This document shows positions 12,501 through 24,500 of a stretch of DNA of 64,000 nt, piece by piece. This DNA is from Acanthaster planci (Eukaryota; Echinodermata; Asteroidea; Valvatida; Acanthasteridae): contig NW_019091462.1 in assembly GCF_001949145.1 (NCBI RefSeq), positions 340,491-404,490 on the forward strand. The letters are read 5' to 3'. A model generated the notes under the pieces. The model did no database searches. It saw only the letters and a program-made list of their open reading frames with translations, and had not been told where the DNA came from. Every line of letters begins with the position of its first letter. Position 1 is the stretch's first letter. The position numbers and the translations under genes are program-made.

Positions 12501-15500
12501 GTGAAACATTTGTAAAAAAAAAAAAAAATTGAGTCTTAAACAGTACTGTAGTCGAGACCTCTTAAGACCATCATACGTCCTCCACAAGACTATCACAAGA
12601 TCTCCAGTCTGAATTCAAGTCACAGGCTATTCAAATGAACTGCAACAAAAGCGTTTGCCATTGTTCACCCTGTTACTTGTGACTGGTCTTATGCATGGTC
12701 TCGACTACAACACTTATCTTAATTTTATAAAATGAACCAAAACTGAAACAGAAACTAAATAAACAGAAACAGACAGTAAACCAAAAAGTGAATTTGCATG
12801 AGTAATTTGGAAGACTTGAATAAGTAGGCAAAATTTTACGAGTAAGCAGTAAGTTCTTGGCATTTCTTCAGAGCCCATTTTCATATTTGCCATTGAATCT
12901 TTGATTGAGAAACTTTGGTACAAATCAGGTATAAAGTAATAAAAAATGTGTCTTATTATTTACATTGAATTTATTGCACATTTTGTTTAAACTGCACAGC
13001 ACTTCACTTTGGCTATGCACACTCTGTGACTTGTGTGAGCCATTTTTCACAATTTCTCTCCATGTCCTGTGATTTTTGAGTGTTTTAAACCATTAATAGT
13101 GAAATACTTCCCATCAAAGTGAGTTCGGAAGCTTTCACAAGCGTTTTTGCGTTTGCTGTTTGATTTATTCCATAAGCATCACGCCAGTCTGGTTAGTGTT
13201 TGTCTAATCAAACTGTGGCAACTTCTAAAATGTGACAGACATTATTACTTTTGACTTTTTAGAAAAGCCACATGATGAATTCCTGATTCTAAAACACAGT
13301 GAACATTTTGAATAGCGTGAGTGTGACTGAGGCTGCAGAGATATAAAACAAGTGCTTTGAAATGAACAGTGTTCTTAACTTAAAAAGAATGCCCTATTGC
13401 AGTTTGACTGAGTTCTCAGCATGTACATGCATGGCATTCATTGTCATCCATTCACCCTCCTCTGCATGATTTTTACACCTTTTTTAATCCCATAAATGTT
13501 AAACTAAATGGCCAGCAACTCGCCAAGACTCTTTTTTCATTGCTTATACATAAAAGAAAAACTCTAAACCTTTTGGAAACAAAAAGAGATTTAAAAATCT
13601 TTATTTCCCTTTTAAAAAGTGCTGTATAATGTACGTATTTTGAATAATGGTACTGATTTGTTAATTGCTACTCAAATGGCTCAACAATGACATAATACAC
13701 TTCTGCATGACAAAACCACTCACTTCTGCACTCATCACCTCATCTTACTAACAAAACTACATGTAATTTAAGAATAACCACACTGCACATTAACCTATGT
13801 AGATTACACCACCCTAACCACTTACATGTACGTGAGACAACAACTGTAATGCATTGAATGGTCTTGCCTTGGAGCCTTTCAATGTTGTCACAATACAATT
13901 GAGTCATGCTTGATTTCTTTGCCATTAGAACATCGTGGAGAATCTAGCTGGCCCCACTTCACCCATCAAGGATCTTGGCAGGCTGCTGCAAGACATGGAT
14001 GTGCACCGACTCAGGGCAGTAGTCTACAGGGATGTGGTGAGTTGAGTCTGTTTGTCCATCAGGTTTTCTGTTTGTGATTCCGTCTTGGCTTGATGCATGT
14101 CCCAGTGTACACTTCTTGATCGTGGTCATCTAACTGGATTCTACAAACACAAGCCATGTGTTAAGTTGTTGTCATAGATGCATTTTGTAGATTATTCTGT
14201 TATGACTTCTGGAGAAGCAGTCGTGCACCAAAGCAATCCATTTGAAATATAAGGGCATCTGCGGTTCATTCTATGGTTCTCATTTCTCATTTCTGACTGA
14301 CCCTTATTTTTGGCTCTGATTGAGGGAAAACAACTTTTTTATGTTGTCTACCCTGTCTCAAATTTCTTACCAAGGAACCAAAATGAGAAATATTAAGAAT
14401 TTTTTAGGACAAGCAAGTAATTTTTGCCAAGGTAAAAAAAAGAGAATGATAGAAATAACTACTTTTAACAGAAACTGTTAGGAGATGACTGATTTGATTT
14501 TACCCCTTGTATTTTTTCTTCAACAGGAGGAGAGCAAGCAAGCCCAGTTCCTAGCTCTTGCTATTGTCTACTTCATCTCAGTCCTGATGGTGGCCCGATA
14601 CCGTGACATCCTGGACAACGAGGTGGGTAGCTCCACCCCATCCTCAGCCCGCTCTCGCCAGAACTCCCTCCGCCAGAAGCCCAGCCATGCCTCCAGCAGC
14701 CAGTCCCTTGCCTCTGAGACCCCTTTGGAGAACCGCGGCACCCAGACAGTGCTGACACGGCTGGGGAAGAAGGCAGTTGCCAGGGAGAGGCCGGTCACCA
14801 AGGAAATGGCACCATCCAAGCCTCAGGCACAGATTGTGATGAAGAAAGAGGCAAAGAATGTTGAGGAAAGTGGCCCAGCTGACACAACAGTAAAGAAGAT
14901 GGAGAATGGTGAGTGCCTGTTATTATTCAGCTTCATAAATATGCACAAGCTGGTCTGCTTATTTTATTGGTCAGCATTACTACATTCTATTTCCTGATTG
15001 TTTAATCTGCAGATGTCTCTGAAACGATTAACACACCCCAGATGGATACAAAGCCAACCCCCGTCGTCAAACCAGGCTCCCCTCCACAGAGGGAGAGTGA
15101 TGCAGTCCCTGAGAAAATTGAAGAAGCACAGACTATGGATGAACAGACAGCTCCAAAGGACAGCCCTGAAATGGATAACAGGGTCGTTGAGGGTGAGGAA
15201 CAGAAGGACGTGAAGGAGGCAGAGGAAGGTGGGGAACTACACAAGGAGAAGCGTATCATCCAAGAGGAGATTGCAGAGGATGCGAGCATCGCCTCCAAGG
15301 AACCAGCCCAGGAGAAAGTTGAAGTGGAGAAGGAGTTAGCAGAGGATGAGAAGTCGGAGAACAATGCTAAGGAGAAAGCATCCGAAGAGGAGATGCCCTC
15401 TAAAGAGAAGGGTGGAGACACAGACGAAGAGACTGACACCAGGGCTGCTCAGAGAGAATCCCCTGATGGACAAGGCCGCGGTGAAGGGGATGCTCCACCT

Positions 15501-18500
15501 ACATTCCAAGCCGTTGCACAATTGAACGCCCGAGTGGTTGCAAACGGTAGTGCTCCGAGTGCATCAGCCCAGTCCAGTCCAGATGAGGCTGGGGCAGCAG
15601 GTGCTACGGATGGTCCCCTGAATACAGCCTCCATTTCCTCCATGATCACTGCCTCAGAGAAAGTTGGTAAGCTCACAATTCTTGTGCTTACTCAGCAAGG
15701 GTCTAAACTAGTTTGGGTTTCATATCAAGAATGAAAGTCATTCCTTTAATGGTTAGGTGTGAGTTTACTGTTCCGTTAGTAGTCAGATTATACCTGTGTA
15801 ACTTTTTGGTGGAGGGCCAGTTTTTAAATGGAAGAACCATGAAAACATTGTCTACCTCTATTATACCAGCCTAATGTATAAGTGTTGCCCTGTGACCTGG
15901 TTGATGTGGCAAGTCATAGTCATATTTCCGGCAATCGGTATGTGTTATTGTATAAACTGTGAGGCAGTGGTGTGATTGCAACAACTGGGAGTTGGTGATT
16001 GATCATTTTTGTACTTTATGTGCAGAGAAACGGCCTCTACAGACCTGGCCATGGACTGCAACAGCTGATGCAGAAACCCAGGAGAATGAACAGAACGGTG
16101 GCCAGCCCAAACAGAGTGAGGACCCCGAGGAGCCCTACCCGGCCATGCCATTCCCCATGGACCACTCGGTCCCACCTGCTGGCCGCAGCGATGCTCCGTC
16201 TAACTCCGCTCGCCCCAAGAACCTGGAGCTGGACAGCATGACAACGCAGAGCATCAACTCATTCAGTGACTGCTACCTGGGGGAGGGGACAGTGGAGGAG
16301 CGATTGACCAAGGCCCTGGAGACTGCTGCTCCATTGCTTAGGGAGATTTTCATTGACTTTGCCCCATTCCTATCTAAGACCCTGCTAGGCAGTCATGGAC
16401 AAGAGTTACTCATTGAAGGTAAAAAGTGCGTCCTGGCTTGACAACCTGAACTTTGTGCTTTTGTGGCCAAAATTTAACTCAGGAATTCATGTCTTCTACT
16501 TTGAGTAGAAAACATCAATCCAGCAGAGTTTTTTCATTGAGGTAGCTCATGCCACTTGCTAATGCTAAGTGAAGTTTTTTTTCCACACGTTTGGTGTTTT
16601 GACATTTTCTCTTCAGTTTAATTGATTCATTATTGTTTTCTCCTCTTTTTTTGGAATGGGATGGCATTTTCAACCATGTAGCACTTCTCAGTGGCACCCT
16701 TGCCCTTTCCCAATGAAAGATGTCTGCTTGCAGCATTTGAAAAATTTATGGACTTCCGCTGTGACTTCTGTCACCCCCCTGGGAACGGGAAGAGCATGAA
16801 CTAAAGGAAATACCACCCTTGCCATTCAGTGTGCCCTCAATGAAATCCAGATTTGTAAACAGATAAATTTAAGTGAGTCGTTTTTACAAGATAACACGTC
16901 TGCTGTCTGGCAATTTTTGGAATCCCCCCAGGGGTTTTGTCGTTGGTTTTAGGAGGGGTGAACTTGAGATGAGGGATGAGTACTGCTTGACGCACATAGT
17001 GTAGGGGTTGGCACTGCCATCACAAAGGTCTCGTTGAGTGTATTTTAAGGGTATCAGTTCATGACAAATACGCTGAGAAAGCCCAGACCAGACAAGGCAA
17101 GAGAACCTATGGGCCTGTAGGTGTGAATGAGGAAGTCACACCTGCAGATTTGTCCTCACTCTCTCAGGAAATGATGGAATCTTTCTAGACAAGATTTATG
17201 GGTCAATAGTTTTCTCTGATGCATCAGAGTGACGCAAAGTTGTACCTTGGTGTTGGGCTGTCCTGTCTCAGCTCATTGATGTGGATGAAATGGAGCCAAA
17301 CTGAACACGAGTTGGAATTTATGCCATTGCATGATTTAAAGTGAATGGGGGTTTGCCATTCGTTGTGCATTACTGTCTTTTGTGTCTGGTGCTGTCCTTT
17401 GAGGGTTATAAAATAGTTGACTTGAAGCAGAAGTAAGTGATATTTTACTGAGTTATTTCAGGTGAAAAGAAAAATACTGGCATTGAGAAAAAAATATGTA
17501 CCTCATGTTTTGTTACTTTTCAGTAATGAGATGACATGAAACCAGGCATCTCAAAGAGTTCATTGGAATTCTTCCAATTGTTATGTGCGATATTTGTGTA
17601 CAGTGCAGTGTTGAGTGTTGGACTGTGTTGCTGAACACCCGCATATGTGTGACAGTGACCAAAAGGTAGTCATCACCAATGAAAATGCAAGTTGCCCTTA
17701 GCTTAGACTTTACCAGCACAGATCATTTGTTATTGTTGAAATCAACCTGCAGAAATACACTCTTCACGATAAACACACTCTTCACAATTTTCGGTGTTGA
17801 TGAAATCATCCAAAGGTATCAGACTTTAGTGCCAAAAATGTGCTTATAATGTTTGTAACATACATTTGTATGTTACTAACATACAAATGTTTATAGAGCA
17901 GATTGACCCATTTTGTTTAATCATTGATCTGTCACATTGCGTCCGTCAGGGGTTGTGTCATCTAGGCTAGTGACAAGTTGTCCCACTTTTCTTTCAAACT
18001 GCAACACTGTCAAGATAGAGTTGTCCCCAAAATGCTTCCTTTAAGGAAGCCAGAACTAGGTTGCAGTGGCAACAAACTGTCACAACTGTCACATCACCTT
18101 GTGAGATTTGGCGTAATCCATTATGGCACACATACCCTATCCATTTCAGCGAGGTTAGCTTGTCATGGAGTTCCTTTCTCTTGTATTTTAACAGAAATTG
18201 CATGTGCCGTTGAGTGTGAAGGATTGAGGGCACTTTGGGAATGCCATTTTACCTGAAGTGCCCGTAGGTTATTATTGATGTAGATCTGAGTATTCGTTGG
18301 TCTTACTTTAATTTGATTATTTCACATTTTGAAGAGGTGGCAAAATAAAACAGCTGATGCAAGTGGGAGTCCTCATATGCTGCCCTATAAAGAATTAAGG
18401 GTTATTTCATAGTGAGAAAGCAGAGGCAAGGTTCATGTTTATTTTTCTTCTTTCTGTTACAGGTCTGGTGAGCATGAAGTCCTCCAACTCGGTCATTGAG

Positions 18501-21500
18501 CTGGTCATGATGCTGTGCTCCCAGGAATGGCAGAACTCCATCCAGAAGCACGCCGGCCTGGCCTTCATCGAGCTGGTCAATGAGGGCCGGATTTACTCCC
18601 ATGCCACAAGGGACCACTTGTTGCGAGTAGCCAACGAGGCCGAGTTTATCCTGAGCAGGCACCGGGCAGAAGACGTACAGAAACATGCCGAGTTTGAGGT
18701 AACAACACTCCCTGGAAAACTCACTGCAGAATCCAGCAGAACTCATCAGCCACTACAAAGCCAGCGGTTACTGCTCAGTTCAATAAATTTCAACTCGAAA
18801 AATGCCTATTATTGGATTGATGACATTCATCAAAGCTGTAAGGAAAGTGCTTCAGTGTCTTTCTTTTCAGGAAAAGTTGTAACAAAGGGAATTTGAACAT
18901 TTCCCCAAAGCAGATTTCTCTGGCAGAAAATATTATTACAAAAATTATTTAAGCTTTTATCAGTTGAGCAAAGTTCAGCATTTGACACTTTAGCTGAAAA
19001 ACCTATTTTTGGCTATGCAGTTTTTGTGGTAAGGAAATTTAGTTCGTTATGAACGCCAAGACAAACCGTAGGGGCTCACCTGTTACCCCTGATCCCACCT
19101 CCTTTATTCCCTTAAAGCCTTGCCTTTGTCTAGTCATTTTATTCACACCATTTAAATTGTTTCCCTGTTCATCCCTGTACGCCTTTCAGTCCATGTGTGC
19201 CCAGTCGGCTATGGAGTGCAAGGAGGAGGAGAAGATGTGTGACCATCTCATCACGGCGGCTCGGAGGCGGGACCACATCTTTGCCAACCAGCTGCTGCAG
19301 AAGACTATCAACATCCTGACCAATAAGCATGGAGCCTGGGGCAACGTCACTAACAAGTATGTGAAGAAATGTTACGATTCAGCAGAATGCGCCCACCAAA
19401 AGAAATGCCTTTTGAATTGACTTGCTTTAAAGAACAAGGTAGTTTAGATACAAAGGCCATCATTTTCAGTGTTTTCTCGCTAGGGATTAATCTGGCCAGA
19501 CAGGCTCAGCAGACTGCGTTTCTGATATTGTCTTCCTCAGAAATCATACCCTGAGCTCTTGTGTAGCCTTGTTGAGCCCTTCAGGGTTTCAAGCCCTTAA
19601 TAATGCATGGCCCCCTTGAGCTTACCGTTTCCATCACTGTCAAGCTGAGTACCTTCCTGTGCTTCCACTACCATCCATCTAGTCCCCCCCCCCCGTCCCT
19701 CAGATTGGAGCAGTTGCCCCACCCTGTTGGCCACTTGCCTATCCAGATTTCCCACCCTCTTTACCCTCTTACTGTCCCCAGTTTTTGGTCGGCTTTTCTC
19801 TCAGTATATCATAACACCTTGGCAAGAGAGTTGAAGTGGATTTAGATTGTTCTCATTGTTCCTAATCCCACGTGGTACTAGCCAGAGCAGTCCCTGCATA
19901 TCCCAGTAATTGATCACTCTCATTTCTTTGCCGACATGGATATTGGTTTTTCTGAGAGACTACCGTGAGTGGCCTGGGAATTCTCCCAAGTCGTTCATCC
20001 CTGGGTTAATGCCAGCAAAGTGAGCTGTAGATCCCATGTTGTAGATGGACATATATTGCCCGTGTTGGAAGTAGGAGAGGAGTCTATGACAGAAGGACAG
20101 GGCTCCTCTGTGCTGCCTTCCCACGCAGTGTTGAGCATTCTGTCACCATCAGTACATTTGCTCCGAGTCATCCATATCCCTCATGATCCTTCCTCAACAA
20201 TGATTAGAGCTGATACGGCAGTGAATAAGCAATTGAAACCCGTTTCTCCATCTTTCCTATTTCCCGTACACCTGATCCCATCTCTGTGGCCATTAGTCGA
20301 AACCCGCAATCACTGATCATTGTCAGCAACATCCCAGCTGTCTTGAGGCAGATGATTTCTAATATGCAGAAAAAGCCAAACTTGAAGAGGCCTGTGTTGA
20401 AGAGGCCTGCGTTGATCCATGTTGATCTATCCCCATTGGATCCTTAATCTTGTATTTCCCCCTCAGTGTGGTTTGCAGAGGGTCCTGTCCAGGGTGTGCT
20501 GACTAACTGTGGAACATTTTTTCACACAGCCAGGTGGTTGTGGTGAATCACCCCACAACATGGTTCCCTGTTGACACTACTACTCATGTTAGCCAGGATT
20601 TAGTCTGTTGTCAATTCAGTCCTAATTATGTTCCATTGCCCAAAAATCTGCACTGCTCTGTCACTTGAAGGTTTTCGTCTAGTCACAGTCAACATCAATT
20701 GCAGTCACAGACTTTTAGCTAATCATGCTGAAAATTTACATGAATTACACCATGAACTGCTTATTCCAAAGTCCAGATAAGATGCCAGTTTTGCGGCATG
20801 GCCTTAAAACCATAAACGACAAAATATGGAGTTTCTTTGCCGGCAACTACTGTGCCCAACTTATATATTACTGCAAAACTCTACACATTGTGGATTCATG
20901 TTCAACCGTTATGCTTGGGGTTTTCAACAGGACAATTATTGCAATTTATTCAATCCCACATACAAATAACAGCCAGTAACAACAGCCAGTTTAAAGCATC
21001 ATTGGTTACACAAGCTTAAAAATAGTTGGTTCTCGAGTGAATTCAAGAAGTCTTTACAAATTGTCAATATTTAGATAACAGCAAATTGATTTTTGGCTGT
21101 TTTTCAGAAGAGAAACTTGTGATACATGGTTGCATCAAAAGATTTGTCATGAGATTATAAATATTGTTGCTATGAACAAAATTTTCTCTTTTCTTCTGGG
21201 CAATTGTATCTGGGAGCATGAGCCCCAAGCTGGACCAAAATAGGGTGCAATTTCCTGGCTTTTGTGGTGGGAACTGCACTTCTCTGGTTCACAAACAACA
21301 ATGAAATTTACACACAGCAGTTGTCTTCCAACCAACACGAATGAGCACTCCCCACCAACATGGCTCTTTTCAACCGATGAGTGGGGTGCTTCTGCTCAAG
21401 GAGGATGCATCCTTCTCAACTAGTCAATGACATTGGTGAAGTCACTTTTTAGTGAGGTGATACAAAAGATGAAAATTTACCTTTTGGGAGTGAGTCATAT

Positions 21501-24500
21501 GCGAGACTGCTGTTGTGGTCCACTTTGACGAGTGACCGAGGGAGCTTCCGAAGCCTTTTGAACTTGGACTTTTTCTACTCCAAAGTTGATCAACCTTATT
21601 CACCTTCCTTTTAATGCACACTCACAGCTGTGAACAATGCTAAGGATATAGTGTTTGACAAGGTTGTTTTAGGGCTTGATACCAGTGCTGACTGATTTCA
21701 TTAACGGTTGTCTCTTTGGCATAAAGCGGTGTGGCATTTGAAGAGAAACATCAGTGATGCACAAGCCAGCAACACTTGTTAGATTTATATTTAAAGGAAA
21801 CGTTCTTATTACACGTTGTTTATTCCCTCATTCGTTTTCTTGAGTACATCTGCTCAAGCCATTTGTTAATTTGAGTTTCAAGGGAATTGTAAAAAATTGT
21901 CTGGGATGGACATAAGGTACGGATGGGTTCATTAGGTATGCATTAGGTGTAAGCACCATTTCTAATCTAGTACTCTCTATCATCAAAAGTATCCAGTTCC
22001 CATCTAGAATGATATTATCACACTTTCCTTTGAGTTTGAGCATTTAGAATGCTCTGGATTGAAAAAAAAATCAACTCAAACTACACTTTAAAACCTCAAA
22101 ATGCCAGATGAAGATATATAACTCACTTCAGCAACCACAGAGGACGGTGTTTTGATAAGTTGTTTAGTAAAAATCTTTGGTTTGTAAAGTTCATCATTTC
22201 TGTGATTCCCACAGTCATTCATTTATTGCCAGAATATTTACTTCCTACCAGAGGGTCAATGACTCATTTACCATTGAACTGTTTGTATCATACTCACGTT
22301 GTTTTCACCCATTAGTGTACCAAGGATGTTAAGGGGGCTCCTAGAGATTTGAAATTTAGAACACATTCAGCGTGGCTGTATTAGCACACTTGAAGTACCA
22401 GTGGCAGGTCTTGAAGTTATCATTGTGTGTATATTCCTTGTCAGAGTTTGTTATTGATGAAAGGGGAATGTGTAATGTCACCTTTGCCAACATCAGGCAA
22501 GGATCCCACAGTTTTGGAAAGAAGCAATTACGGTGGTGACATCATCCTTCACAGGCGCATCATTGGTTGTTACATGGTGTAGGGTGCATGTGTGATATGA
22601 TGTATGAGGTGTGTTAATTAACATTGATTGCCTGTCACATGCTATCATTACATGGCAAATCCCCAGACAGCATATGTTTGTTATCCCTGAAACTCAGGGA
22701 AATAATGACTAAATCCAGCTACAACATGTGGACTCGAACATTTCACACCCAATTATTCTTGAGTGGTTTATTGCTGGCAATTTCAAGTGATGTTATCCTT
22801 ACCAGAATGTGCAGTGGGTTCAAACTAATAATGATAATAATTTCTGCAATTTTAATTGCCCCCTCTCCAGGGCCCCGCCTGTTCAAGATCGTATTACTAC
22901 CTAGTTCAAAACGCACTAACACTGCATGTAAATACACACTACACATTAAACAAAAATAAACTCATTTGAAATCTAGATCTCCTTAGAGTTGACTTCTTCA
23001 TGTGCTTCCACTTAGCACAAATGCCGATGAAAAGTATTAAATGCTTACTAGAATTTCAAGTCAGGAAAGGAGGAAGATTAGCCTGAAATTGAAATTAACT
23101 AATGCTATACATTCTGAACAATTTTCATTGAGTAGAAATTGAAACATTAAATGGCAACATAACCAGAGACACAGTCAAACCTATTAAAAAGTAATCAGCA
23201 AGTTTCTATAAACTCCTCTGTGAACTCCTAGTATTCACCTTGAATGTTGAGTTCCTTTTGGTCCTGGTTGTCTGCCTCCCTGTTAAGATATCTCTCATAT
23301 TCCACAGCCTTGTCATTGCTTTGTCAGTGTAGGTGTAGTGTACCTATTGGCTTATTAGCTTTGTGCTACCACAGATGACAGGTGTTTAATCCAAAGTCAA
23401 GGTCCCTTATGTTACATGTGGCCAAGGACCTGGTTCACTTACCCATGAGTTTACTTCACTTGTGACCAGTCTGTCTGAATTCGAACACCCCTCCCCCCTC
23501 TAAGCACAATGATAATGGTTTCTACAAACACCTGTTGGACTATCATCTCTCAAACTGCACAGTAGTTTGTCCTTCATCTGCCTTTTTTTTGTTTCAGTTG
23601 TCATGTTGCCTCATACAAAACAAAGCTTTGATGAGCAGTTTGCTTGGAGATCTTTGCAATGTGCAATTTTTTTACAGAAAATCTTAGGGTGTGTTGCCTT
23701 GAGGTAATTTTTTGTGACTCCTGGGGGGGGGGTTGAATCCAGGAGCTAGTTGCATGTTGTGACCTTGTACAAGACACTTTACCACACTTTGTCCCTCTCC
23801 ACTCAGAAGTATAAATGGGTAATTGTGAGGGTACAAAAATGTGACATTTCTGTACGTTGTCACAACTGACCTCTGTACTTTGACATGGAAATATAGTTGA
23901 AATTGACTCATTTTTATTTGTTTGGCAAAGTAACTTGCCTTATCTAATCCCTTTTGGAAATTAAAGAATATGTTCCAAACTCTCAAAATCATAAGTCATA
24001 TTTGACAGGGACCCCAGATTTATAGAATGACCCTGATCAGCTTCCCAAACTGGTCTTGTGTTACTGGAACAGGGGTGATCATTATTTTCATAGTGCCTTG
24101 CTTTAGTGACAGCACTTTTAGATATGTGTGCTTTAAATAGACATTATTTTTTTATTCAACCTTGAAATTGCTGAGTTGTGTCGCTTTTAAACATTGGTCA
24201 CTTAGTCATATGTGTGTTGAAAATCCTTTGGGTGAGCTGTCAAGGTTTTGAAATTGTCATTTTTTGAGGTTTGTTTTCCAGCCTTTTTGAAGCTTTGAAT
24301 AGAACAAATTCTTGTGAATCCGTGCATGTACATGTATTTGCTGATTGGATATCAAGGCAAGGTTTGCTCTGCGTCGATAACCTTTCAGAAATATACAGGT
24401 GAAATTCTTTCCCGAGCATGTGTGCATTTTCCATCCTAGAAGTTGGTGTGTTTGGACAAGCGGAAGACTTGCATGTTGGTGCCTCACCAGGGACAATGTG

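Larger units (their letters stand above)
8292..13928 (+). other. 5.6-kb intron with two transposon-like elements and an assembly gap
   Basis: This is the first large intron. It is AT-rich and CpG-poor and contains no in-phase conserved exon. It holds a TTAA-flanked element interrupted by an assembly gap (11178-12202), a hAT-like short element (12541-12715) and a 15-A run at 12514-12528. The stretches 8292-11177 and 12724-13928 show nothing else I can name. Confidence 0.75.

Noticed and set aside
14568-15676. Ser-rich open frames on the - strand opposite exons 19 and 20
   Set aside because: They are shadows of the Glu/Lys-rich coding sequence on the + strand.
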